NCBI RefSeq assembly: GCF_003367175.1
Contig: NZ_QRGA01000015.1
Span: 62,001-126,000 of the forward strand
Source: Trinickia dinghuensis
GTDB taxonomy: Bacteria; Pseudomonadota; Gammaproteobacteria; Burkholderiales; Burkholderiaceae
DNA: 64,000 nucleotides
Direction of reading: 5' to 3'
A model generated the notes under the pieces. The model was not told the DNA's origin and did not search any database. It saw only the letters and a program-made list of their open reading frames with translations. This document shows, in pieces, positions 42,948 through 51,112 of the stretch (its first letter is position 1; every line of letters begins with the position of its first letter). Position numbers and translations under genes: made by a program.

Positions 42948-43092
42948 TACACGGGCTAACCCTGACGGCGCGGTTCTCCGGCTCGTCGATGTACGGGATG
43001 CAAAATGGAGACACTCGGCAAATCGATGCGCAGCGGCGTTGCGCCCTCACGCAATCGCAAGCCGATTTCGAACTCGTGTCGGATATGGCCCG

Positions 43093-44541
43093 CTACAGCT
43101 TGGAACATCCAAGCCGTTCGAACGCGCGTGGGTTGCGGCGTCTCAAGCGAGATGCGGCAAGCGCGCCTGCGATCGCAAAAAGGGGCAGCAGTCCGGTCAA
43201 GCTATATGCGATCAGATGGCCGGCCCCGGTGAGAACCGGGAAGTTGGCTATCGCCAGGACGAGCACCACGAGCAGTGCGATCCCCGACAGGACAGGCAAT
43301 ACGCGGACACGGAGCCGACCTTCTTCGTTCGACGGGTGGCGCTTGAAGAAGGCAAAAACGGCCGCCGAAGACATCGCCATCAGCGCGATGATGCAAAGCG
43401 TCGCAACATTCGTGAGCCACGAGAACAACGTCAGAACGGGATCCGCGTTGAATGCAATAAAGACGGCTACGACGACCGCAGCAAGCACCGTCTGTACGAC
43501 TGAACCGACGTGCGGGCTGCTGTGCACGGGATGCGTACGGCCCAGCCGGCCCGGAAGGATCCCCTCTCGCCCCGTCGCATAAAAGTAGCGCGATGCCGAG
43601 TTGTGGAATGCAAGCAGGCCCGCATAGACACTCGTGATGAACAGCACGCTCATCGCATCGGTCAACGTCGCATTCGCATACCGGCTCGATAACGAATAAA
43701 GGAATGTGGTGGGATCGGACAGCGCAGCGATCGCCTTGACCGTCTCCGCACTGCCCGCACCGACGATCATGCACCAGACGGAGAATGCGTAGAACGCGCC
43801 GATCAGCAGCACCGAGATGTAGGTGGCGAGTGGAACAGTCCGCTTCGGGTTTTTCGCTTCCTCGCTGTAAATCGTCGTGGCCTCGAACCCGATAAAGCTC
43901 GCAAAACAAAACAAGAATCCGATTGCCGGAGATCCACTCAGGAACACGTGCGGCTCGAACGATACGGCGTCCAGGCCGTGCACGCCCCCCGCTTTCAAGA
44001 TCGCGATATCGAGAATCAACACGACCACGTATTCGCCCATGACGAGCAGGGAAAGCACTTTCGCCGACAGATCGATTTGGCGATAGCCGAGCACGGCGAT
44101 ACTGCCCATCGCCACGACGGCGCATGCCCACCATGGCGCGTGGATGCCGAAGTGCATGCCGAGAAAGCCCGACGTCACGGCGCCGAACATGCCGTAAAGG
44201 CCGATCTGCATCGTGTTGTAGCCGAGCAAGGCGAGCAAGGCGGCGGCACCGCCGGCCGTTCCGCCCAAACCGCGGGCCGTAAACGCGTAGAACCCGCCGG
44301 CATTGGTGATGTGACGCGCCATTGCCGTGTAGCCCGCGGCAAACATCAGCAGGATGATGACCGTGGCAACCAGCAAGGCAGGCGTTCCCGCGCCGTTGCC
44401 GAGCATGATGCCGATCGGAAGCCCGCCGGCAATGGCAACGAGCGGCCCCGCGGCGGAAATGACAAAGAAGACAATGAAGCCGAGACCTAGCGCCTCCTTG
44501 CGCAATTCGGTCGACGTTTGGGTTTCTGTGGCAGCGCTCAT
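43093..44541 (-). CDS. APC-family amino acid/amine permease
   Basis: A 482-residue inner-membrane permease with about 12 hydrophobic segments. FFVISAAGPLVAIAGGLPIGIMLGNGAG and the SFIGFEATTIYSEEAKNPKRTVP block are APC-superfamily signatures. It lies between the aldehyde dehydrogenase and the envelope module in the amine array, so it may import the amine or an arylacetate. Substrate not assignable by sequence. Confidence 0.9.
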   Translation of the reverse strand: MSAATETQTSTELRKEALGLGFIVFFVISAAGPLVAIAGGLPIGIMLGNGAGTPALLVATVIILLMFAAGYTAMARHITNAGGFYAFTARGLGGTAGGAAALLALLGYNTMQIGLYGMFGAVTSGFLGMHFGIHAPWWACAVVAMGSIAVLGYRQIDLSAKVLSLLVMGEYVVVLILDIAILKAGGVHGLDAVSFEPHVFLSGSPAIGFLFCFASFIGFEATTIYSEEAKNPKRTVPLATYISVLLIGAFYAFSVWCMIVGAGSAETVKAIAALSDPTTFLYSLSSRYANATLTDAMSVLFITSVYAGLLAFHNSASRYFYATGREGILPGRLGRTHPVHSSPHVGSVVQTVLAAVVVAVFIAFNADPVLTLFSWLTNVATLCIIALMAMSSAAVFAFFKRHPSNEEGRLRVRVLPVLSGIALLVVLVLAIANFPVLTGAGHLIAYSLTGLLPLFAIAGALAASRLRRRNPRAFERLGCSKL

Positions 44542-44594
44542 TGAATTCGCTCCGGTCTAGATGCTTGAAATTTCGTTGCACAATCGGAACCGAT

Positions 44595-44618
44595 GGCGAT
44601 CGCAAAAATTCGATCGCC
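44595..44618 (-). terminator. Hairpin between aldehyde dehydrogenase and APC permease genes
   Basis: GGCGATCG (44595-44602) and CGATCGCC (44611-44618) form an 8-bp stem around an 8-base A/T-rich loop, 22 bp after the aldehyde dehydrogenase stop. It may reduce read-through into the permease gene. Confidence 0.45.
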
Positions 44619-44639
44619 GTCGGCGATTGTCCGGATAGC

Positions 44640-46139
44640 TCAGTGCGCGATGCAAACAGCTTTGGTTTCGGTGAATCCGTCGATTGCGTGTTTGCCGAAT
44701 TCACGCCCGATACCCGATTGCTTGTATCCGCCGAACGGCATGCTCGGGTCCAGCGGCACGTGGCAGTTCACCCATACGGTGCCGGCTTCGAATTGAGGCA
44801 CTAGGTTCATCGCCGCGCGCAGATCGTTGGTCCAGAGGCTCGCGGCAAGGCCATAAGGCGAATCGTTGGCAAGGCGCACAGCGTCCGGCACGTTGTCGAA
44901 CGGCACCAGCGCGAGCACCGGACCGAACACCTCGTCGCGAATGATCGCCGCGTCGGGCGGCACGTCGTCGATGACCGTCGGGCGCACATAGTAGCCAGCC
45001 TGCTCGGGGCGCTCGCCTCCGGCAATGAAGCGCAGCCCATCCGCCTTGGCCCGTGCGATGTGCGCCTCCACGCGCGTGCGGTGATGCGCGGATACGAGCG
45101 GATTGACTTGCGCGGAAGGGTCGAGGCCGGGGCCGATCGTCATTGCATTGGCGACATCGGCAAGACCATCCGCGATCGCCCGGTACTTGTCGCGATGCAC
45201 ATAGATTCGCGACACTGCCGCACAGACCTGGCCTTGGTTGAGGAACCCACCGGCAAGGACACCTTGAACCGCCTGGTCGACATCCACATCCGCGAGCATC
45301 ACGGCTGGATTCTTGCCGCCCAGCTCCAGTGAAAATCGAGTCATGTTCTGCACGGCAGCCGCTCCGATCAGCTTGCCCGTCGGAGTCGACCCGGTGAACG
45401 AGATTTTATTGACGTCCGGATGGGCGGCAAGCGCGGCGCCGCAATCGCGGCCCCCTGTCACGACGTTGAATACGCCCGCCGGAACGCCGGCCTCCACGGC
45501 CAACTCGGCGAGCCGCAACGCCGTTAGCGGCGTTTCCGGCGATGGTTTGATGACGATCGTACAGCCCGCGGCCAGTGCTGGGATCAGCTTCCATACCGCA
45601 ATCATCAGCGGGAAGTTCCAGGGGACGATGCCGGCGACTACGCCCACCGGCTCTTTGCGCGTATAGGCCGTAAAGCGAGCTCCAGGCGGAAAGGGAATCG
45701 ATACGTCGAGCGTCTCGCCCGTGATCTTAGTCGCCCAACCGGCCATGTAGCGGACATATTCGAGGGTCGCCCCGACGTCGATCATACGAGACACGTTGAT
45801 CGATTTGCCCTGATTGAGCGTTTCGAGTTGGGCGAGTTCCTCGCCATGCGCGTCCAGCACGTCGGCAAAGCGCAGCAGGATGCGCTCGCGCTCCGCGGGA
45901 CGCAGGCTGCGCCAGCGCCCCTCTCGAAACGCTTGGCGCGCGTTCGCGACGGCGCGGTCCACATCGATTGCGTCCGCGTCGGGAACGCTGGCCAACTTCT
46001 GCCCCGTCGACGGGTCGAAAACGTCCAGCCGCGTCGACGAATGCGCGGGACACGGAGCGCCGTCGATGAAAAGGGAAAGCTCGCGGCTCAAGAACGCTTT
46101 GACGGCGTTGCTCACTTCAACTTTCGCTTCGCTGTTCAT
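44640..46139 (-). CDS. NAD-dependent aldehyde dehydrogenase, phenylacetaldehyde dehydrogenase type
   Basis: A 499-residue ALDH: N175 (PWNFP), K198 (KPSPE), general base E272 (LELGGKNP) and nucleophile C306 (NQGQVCAAVS). Closest in length and sequence to FeaB/PadA-like arylacetaldehyde dehydrogenases. It would oxidise phenylacetaldehyde or indole-3-acetaldehyde from the amine dehydrogenase to phenylacetate or indole-3-acetate. It is the first structural gene of the minus-strand amine array and lies downstream of a FeaR-like regulator gene, mirroring the feaR-feaB pairing of enteric bacteria. Confidence 0.92.
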   Translation of the reverse strand: MNSEAKVEVSNAVKAFLSRELSLFIDGAPCPAHSSTRLDVFDPSTGQKLASVPDADAIDVDRAVANARQAFREGRWRSLRPAERERILLRFADVLDAHGEELAQLETLNQGKSINVSRMIDVGATLEYVRYMAGWATKITGETLDVSIPFPPGARFTAYTRKEPVGVVAGIVPWNFPLMIAVWKLIPALAAGCTIVIKPSPETPLTALRLAELAVEAGVPAGVFNVVTGGRDCGAALAAHPDVNKISFTGSTPTGKLIGAAAVQNMTRFSLELGGKNPAVMLADVDVDQAVQGVLAGGFLNQGQVCAAVSRIYVHRDKYRAIADGLADVANAMTIGPGLDPSAQVNPLVSAHHRTRVEAHIARAKADGLRFIAGGERPEQAGYYVRPTVIDDVPPDAAIIRDEVFGPVLALVPFDNVPDAVRLANDSPYGLAASLWTNDLRAAMNLVPQFEAGTVWVNCHVPLDPSMPFGGYKQSGIGREFGKHAIDGFTETKAVCIAH

Positions 46140-46454
46140 GTCTCCATCCGAATTATTTAGTAGCCAACTAATAAAGAAGCCAACACTTGCAGCGGTTGCG
46201 CTTTAAAAGGAGCCGTTTGCATCCCAAAGACGCTTTGCCGGTGGTAGCCGCACGACGCAACTCTAAGCAGGTCGGCCGGCTCGCATTTAGCCCAAATTGG
46301 CAGAAGCAGCGAAGTTAGGGGTAAACCCCCTGCCCATTTTCCGAGGGCGAGCGCGGGCTAGCGAGGCGTTAAAGCCGGAGTGCCGGTCTCGCCGCCGAGA
46401 GGAAGGTTCTTTAATGAGGCGAGGCGAGGATAAGTGCTCGCGCTCTGCGGTGCA
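46140..46454. promoter_or_regulatory. Promoter region of the amine array (no gene)
   Basis: 315 bp without a convincing gene between the aldehyde dehydrogenase start and the AraC gene stop. It holds TTAGT-AGCCA-ACTAA (46157-46171), a small inverted repeat about 20 bp from the dehydrogenase start, and TCTGCCAATTTGGG (46291-46304 on the minus strand), the motif shared with the DUF1329 and aauB upstream regions. Confidence 0.45.
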
Positions 46455-47393
46455 TCAATGCGCGCGCGGGGTTTGCGAAGGCAGCTCCCCGAAAAGACTT
46501 CTATATTCGCGGGCGAAATAGCCGAGGTGCGTGAAACCCCACTGCGCCGCCGCGTCTCCCACCGTCAGTTCTTCATGGTACGTCGATCGCAGAAGGCGCC
46601 TCACCCCATTAAGACGTACCGATCGCAAATATTCGACCGGCGAAACATTGGCAACGCGCTGGAAGCTCGTTTGGAGCGTCCGCCGACTGCAGCGAAGCGC
46701 CACGCACAGATCGAGTATGGTCTGTTCCCCGTCGGGGTTGTCCTGAATGATTTTTTCGCTGCGCCGGACGATCTCCGCGTAGGTGGCGTGCGTGAGATCG
46801 TGCTTGCCGAAGCTCTCTCGGTCGAAAAGGTCGATCAACGCACTCAGGATCTCGTCCTGAAACCGCTTGCAGGCGACGGCATTGGCGAATACATCGGGAT
46901 TGCACTGATACGCCTGCACAAAGCGAGCTAACTCCACGCTAGTTTGCTCGCCGCGTTTCCCCAAGATAGGAAGCACGCTACGGTCGAGCAGCCCCACCGC
47001 CTCGTCGCCTACGACCGTGGAAACAAGCGCTTGCATCTTGGCCGTGGGAACACTCAAAGCCAAGTAATCGATCGATTCCGGAGTATAGAAACGAAATTCC
47101 TCGCCGTCGCCCAGCAACATCAGGGCATAGCCGTCCACACGGCATCCCTGGAACGTAGCCGTGATCGGCTGCTCGAGCGGCAAGGCGATAGACGCGCACC
47201 CGAGCGGCGCATCCCCGGTCTGGGCAACGCGCCGGTTGGTCGACTCCCGGAAGAAAAGAAACTCCGGCGCCTGCACTTGTAAGACAACGCTCTCGAAGCG
47301 CCCAGGCGAAAGCTGCCGGTACACCTGATTCCACCCGCTCACGGCCAGCGAATGGTCGTGCACGTCGGTCAGCGCGCGGACTCCGAACTCCAT
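46455..47393 (-). CDS. AraC-family regulator, FeaR-like
   Basis: A 312-residue regulator with a FeaR-type N-terminal domain (FLFFRESTNRRVAQTGDAPLG) and a C-terminal AraC double HTH (LCVALRCSRRTLQTSFQRVANVSPVEYLRSVRLN, then WGFTHLGYFAREYRSLFGELPSQTP). FeaR activates phenylethylamine/tyramine oxidation and phenylacetaldehyde dehydrogenase genes in E. coli, so its place upstream of the aldehyde dehydrogenase and amine array is telling. ATG at 47393 has GGAGGGGG just upstream; the longer frame to 47513 adds 40 residues without homology. Paralogue of 28050-28991. Confidence 0.9.
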   Translation of the reverse strand: MEFGVRALTDVHDHSLAVSGWNQVYRQLSPGRFESVVLQVQAPEFLFFRESTNRRVAQTGDAPLGCASIALPLEQPITATFQGCRVDGYALMLLGDGEEFRFYTPESIDYLALSVPTAKMQALVSTVVGDEAVGLLDRSVLPILGKRGEQTSVELARFVQAYQCNPDVFANAVACKRFQDEILSALIDLFDRESFGKHDLTHATYAEIVRRSEKIIQDNPDGEQTILDLCVALRCSRRTLQTSFQRVANVSPVEYLRSVRLNGVRRLLRSTYHEELTVGDAAAQWGFTHLGYFAREYRSLFGELPSQTPRAH

Positions 47394-47645
47394 TTCCCCC
47401 TCCAAAGACGCCGCTCTCGGCCCACCCCAAGGAGATGGATCAACTGGGACTCTTGACCAAGCATGCGCCGATTCTATGCCGAAACCCCGATACCGAAGCA
47501 ACCCGCGCTTCATGCGCGACGCGCAGAATACACCACGCCGGACGCACGAAAAAAAGGCGAAGCGCCGTAAGACGCTTCGCCTTCGCGAGCCCGTCGAACA
47601 AGGACCGGGCGCGGCCCGCTCTTCGGGCCTATCTCTTCGGATCGA

Positions 47646-48617
47646 TCAATCCGGCTTCAAAATACCTTCCTTCGACAGTAGGATCTCGCCCCCGGCGTCC
47701 GTCACCGCGATGCCCGTGAGCGGCGCACGATCGGCGCGTTGTTTGGCCGTGAACCGCTCGGCATCCGTCGCGCCGCCGAAGACGAAGCCGTCCAAGCCGA
47801 CGCCCAGCACGCGATTGCCCGTTGCGACGAGATCGGTGATCGAGCCGGTCGAGCCCGAATCGACGGCGGTCCACGTGTCGCCTCCGTCGCTGCTGCGATC
47901 GAGATGGCCCAGCAAGCCGCCGACGAAAATCGTACCGTCAGCCGCGGCCGCGCCGGCCCACAAGCTGCCCTTGTTGCCGGTGTTGCGGTATTCCCACGTC
48001 GCGCCGTCGTCGCGCGAACGCAGCACCGTGCCCCGCTCCGCTGCGATGTAGAGCGTGCCGGCGCGGTCGGCGAAGATCTTGAACAGGTTGCGGTCGGCCC
48101 GGTTGCGTCCGGGCGGAGGCGGCACCTTCACCACGTTCCACGTGTGCCCGCCGTCCTCCGTCGAGAGCAGCAACGACCACAATCCTACTGCCCAGCCGTG
48201 CTGGGCGTCCTTGAAGTAGACGGAGAAGAGCGGCTGGTCGATCGAGGTGTCGGAGCGCTGCAGCGTCCACGTCTCGCCGGCGTCGGCCGTGGCGAGAATC
48301 ACGCCCCACTGCCCCACGGCCCACCCATGCTGCGCGTCGGCGAAGTACACGGACGTCAGCGTCGAGGAGGCCGGCACCTGCTTAGCCTGCCGGAAGCTGC
48401 GCCCGCCATCGTCGGAAAGCAGCACGATGCCGTGCTCGCCCACCGCGACCATCCGCGCGCCGGCATGGACAGCATCGAGCAGCATCGCGTGCGCCGGCTC
48501 GGCCCAGGCATGCGCGGGCGTGACTTTCAGCGCCGTGCTCTGGCCGTCGGCCGTCTGCGCGAGCCCGCTCGCGCAGAGCGTGGCAAGGACCGCGGCCACC
48601 ATTGCATTCTTGATCAT
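47646..48617 (-). CDS. YCF48-like beta-propeller protein, exported (copy 2)
   Basis: A 323-residue exported protein, signal peptide MIKNAMVAAVLATLCASGLAQT, with the same series of Asp-box blades as copy 1 (VLLSDDGGRSFRQA, HGWAVGQWGVILATADAGETWTLQ). Last gene of the second envelope module, 70 bp after the RND gene. Confidence 0.88.
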   Translation of the reverse strand: MIKNAMVAAVLATLCASGLAQTADGQSTALKVTPAHAWAEPAHAMLLDAVHAGARMVAVGEHGIVLLSDDGGRSFRQAKQVPASSTLTSVYFADAQHGWAVGQWGVILATADAGETWTLQRSDTSIDQPLFSVYFKDAQHGWAVGLWSLLLSTEDGGHTWNVVKVPPPPGRNRADRNLFKIFADRAGTLYIAAERGTVLRSRDDGATWEYRNTGNKGSLWAGAAAADGTIFVGGLLGHLDRSSDGGDTWTAVDSGSTGSITDLVATGNRVLGVGLDGFVFGGATDAERFTAKQRADRAPLTGIAVTDAGGEILLSKEGILKPD

Positions 48618-48687
48618 TGCGAAACCTTTCCTGTTGCGTTCGATTGCGCCACGACAGTGGCAACCGCGTTGATGCCTCAGTGATGCC

Positions 48688-51048
48688 TCAGTGACTCAAC
48701 AGGCCGGGAGCCCTGACCGGCTTGCGCCGCGGGAACACGCGTTCGAGCACGACGGCCAGTGCCGGGAGTGCCGTCATCGCCATCACGAGATTCACGATGA
48801 ACATGAAGGCGAGCAGCTTGCCCATATCGGCCTGGAATTTCAGTGCCGAGAAGCTCCACGTGGCCACGCCGATTGCGAGCGTGATCGCCGTGAAAATCGT
48901 GGCCACGCCGACTTCGAGCATCGCGTGCTCCACCGCTTTCACGATCGTCTGGCCGTTGGCCAGGTGCAGTTGCAACCGGTTGTAGATATAGAACGCGTAG
49001 TCCACGCCGATCCCCACCGCCAGCACCATCACCGGCAGCGTCGCCACCGTGAGACCGATCTGCAGTTCCTTCATGAACCAATAGCCGATGAACGTCGCCA
49101 CGGTCAGCGGGGCGCAGCACGCCGCCATCGCGCGCAAGTCGCGGTAGGTCAGGAACGCGAGGATCAGGATCGCCGCGTAGACGTACAGCATCATCGGCAG
49201 CTCGCTTTTCGCCACTTCGTCGTTGATCGCCGCGAGCACGCCGGCGTTGCCCGCCGCCAGCCGGATCGTCACGCCATCGAGATGGTGCGAGGCCCGATAC
49301 TGCTTCACGTCGTCGAGAATGCGGTTCAGCGTCGTCGCCTTGTGGTCGGTCAGGAAAAGGTGAACCGCGGTCATGCTGCAGTCCTTGTTCATGTATCCCT
49401 TCACGCGCCCGATCTCCGCCGACAGCCCGCCGTAATTGCCCGAGTCGATCGGCACCACGTTCATCTTCGGATTACCCTCGTTGTAGCCCTCGTTGTAGGT
49501 GCGGAGCATGCCAGGGTACGACTGCACGGACACCACGCCGGGCTCGCTTTGCATCGTCGAGGCGAAGTCGTCTTCGAACGTGCCCACCGCCGGGTTGTCG
49601 CACGCCGTGCCCTTCGATTCGAACACTACGGTCAGCCAGTCGAGCCCGACATCGTAGTTGCTCGCAATCGACACGGCGTCGCGATTGAAGCGCGCGTCGG
49701 CACGCAACTCGGGCGCACCGGGTTGCAGCGTGCCGATCACGCGATCGCGGCTTTGCCACGCGGCCAGGACGAACACGACTGCCGTCGCTGCGAGCACGAT
49801 CAAGGCATTGCGGGGCTCGGCCACGCGCGCGAGCTTGCGCAGCCACTGCGAGCGTCGTTCGCGCTTCTCGAGCGCGCGGTCGGCATAGGTCTTCGTGAAG
49901 TGAAAGCACGATGCGGCCACCGGCAGCATGATCAGGTTCGTCACGATCTTGTAGCCGACACCGAGCGAAGCGGTGATGGCCAGCTCCCGCACCATCGGAA
50001 TCGGAATCAACAGCAGCGTGACGAACGAGACGAGTGCCGTGACGAGCGCGAGCGTGCCGGGGATCAGCAAGCCGCTGAAGCTATGGCGCGCGGCATCGAC
50101 CGAACTGTGCCCGTGCGAGAGCTCGCGCACGATGTAGTTCACCTGCTGAATGCCGTGCGAGACGCCGATCGCGAACACCAGGAACGGCACGAGCACGGCC
50201 AGCGGATCGAGGCCGAAGCCGAGCAGCTTGAGCGTGCCGAACTGCCAGACGAGCGAGGTCAGCGAACAGACGATCGGCAGCACCGTAAAGCGAACCGAGT
50301 GGCTGTACCAGTAGACCGCGAGCCCCGTCAGCAACAGCGCGATGCCGCAGAAGCCCAGCACCGCCTGTGCGCCGTCGGCGATATCGCCGATCTGTTTGGC
50401 GAAGCCGATGATCTGGACTTCATAGCCGGCGTTTTCGAACGGCTTGCGAATCTGCTGCTCGAGCAAATGATTGAACGCAACGTAGTCGAGCACCTTGCCC
50501 GCGCTGTCCCGCTCGTTAAGCTCGGCCGTGATCATCGCACTGTCTTGATTGTGCGAGACGAGCGTGCCGATATAGCCGCCGTCGGTTGCCGACTGGCGAA
50601 CCTTCGCGACGATCGCGGGAGTGAGCTGGGCGGGCGTGATGGTCCCGTCGATCACCGGGTTGGCGCGGAAGCCGTCCTCGGTGATCTCGTTGACGAACAC
50701 GTTCGGCGTCCATAGCGACTGCACGCCCTGCCGATCGACGTTAGGCAGGAATTCGACCGCCTGGGTCACCTTGTACAGCTGGGTCAGCCCTTGCGGCGTC
50801 CAGATGCTGCCGTTGCGCGCACGAACCACCACCGTAATACGGTTGGCGCCGAACAAATCGTTGCGGTACTTCTGGAACGTCTTGATGTATTCGTGTCCGA
50901 TCGGCATCTGCTTCTCGAAACCGGCTTCCATGCGCAACTGGACGGCGAAAACAGCCATGATCGCGGTAAAAACGCCGATCGTCGCCAGTACGATCGCACG
51001 ATGGCCGAAAAAGAATTTCTCGAGGCGAGTGACGAAGCGAGTCAACAC
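48688..51048 (-). CDS. RND/MMPL-family transporter (copy 2)
   Basis: A 786-residue paralogue of the protein at 37146-39506, collinear along the whole length without any visible insertion or deletion. Two periplasmic domains and twelve helices; motifs GIGVDYAFYIYNRLQ and FAIGVSHGIQQVNYIV are identical. Codons often differ at third positions while residues are kept, which points to old duplication or separate acquisition under strong purifying selection. No adaptor protein gene is near. Confidence 0.93.
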   Translation of the reverse strand: MLTRFVTRLEKFFFGHRAIVLATIGVFTAIMAVFAVQLRMEAGFEKQMPIGHEYIKTFQKYRNDLFGANRITVVVRARNGSIWTPQGLTQLYKVTQAVEFLPNVDRQGVQSLWTPNVFVNEITEDGFRANPVIDGTITPAQLTPAIVAKVRQSATDGGYIGTLVSHNQDSAMITAELNERDSAGKVLDYVAFNHLLEQQIRKPFENAGYEVQIIGFAKQIGDIADGAQAVLGFCGIALLLTGLAVYWYSHSVRFTVLPIVCSLTSLVWQFGTLKLLGFGLDPLAVLVPFLVFAIGVSHGIQQVNYIVRELSHGHSSVDAARHSFSGLLIPGTLALVTALVSFVTLLLIPIPMVRELAITASLGVGYKIVTNLIMLPVAASCFHFTKTYADRALEKRERRSQWLRKLARVAEPRNALIVLAATAVVFVLAAWQSRDRVIGTLQPGAPELRADARFNRDAVSIASNYDVGLDWLTVVFESKGTACDNPAVGTFEDDFASTMQSEPGVVSVQSYPGMLRTYNEGYNEGNPKMNVVPIDSGNYGGLSAEIGRVKGYMNKDCSMTAVHLFLTDHKATTLNRILDDVKQYRASHHLDGVTIRLAAGNAGVLAAINDEVAKSELPMMLYVYAAILILAFLTYRDLRAMAACCAPLTVATFIGYWFMKELQIGLTVATLPVMVLAVGIGVDYAFYIYNRLQLHLANGQTIVKAVEHAMLEVGVATIFTAITLAIGVATWSFSALKFQADMGKLLAFMFIVNLVMAMTALPALAVVLERVFPRRKPVRAPGLLSH

Positions 51049-51112
51049 GGAATCTATCCTTCAAAAATAGCGGTGCGCGAAAGGCGCGCACCGTGTATCG
51101 CCGATACGATGC

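Noticed and set aside
48691-50715. A 674-residue plus-strand open frame
   Set aside because: It is antisense to the RND transporter gene, His/Arg-rich and without motifs. The same is true of similar frames opposite the first RND and DUF1302 genes (37290-38246, 39728-41284, 51164-53023).
37146-51048. Possible recent tandem duplication or assembly duplicate of the RND module
   Set aside because: The copies differ at many third codon positions and in intergenic sequence, so they are genuine diverged paralogues and not an assembly artefact or fresh duplication.
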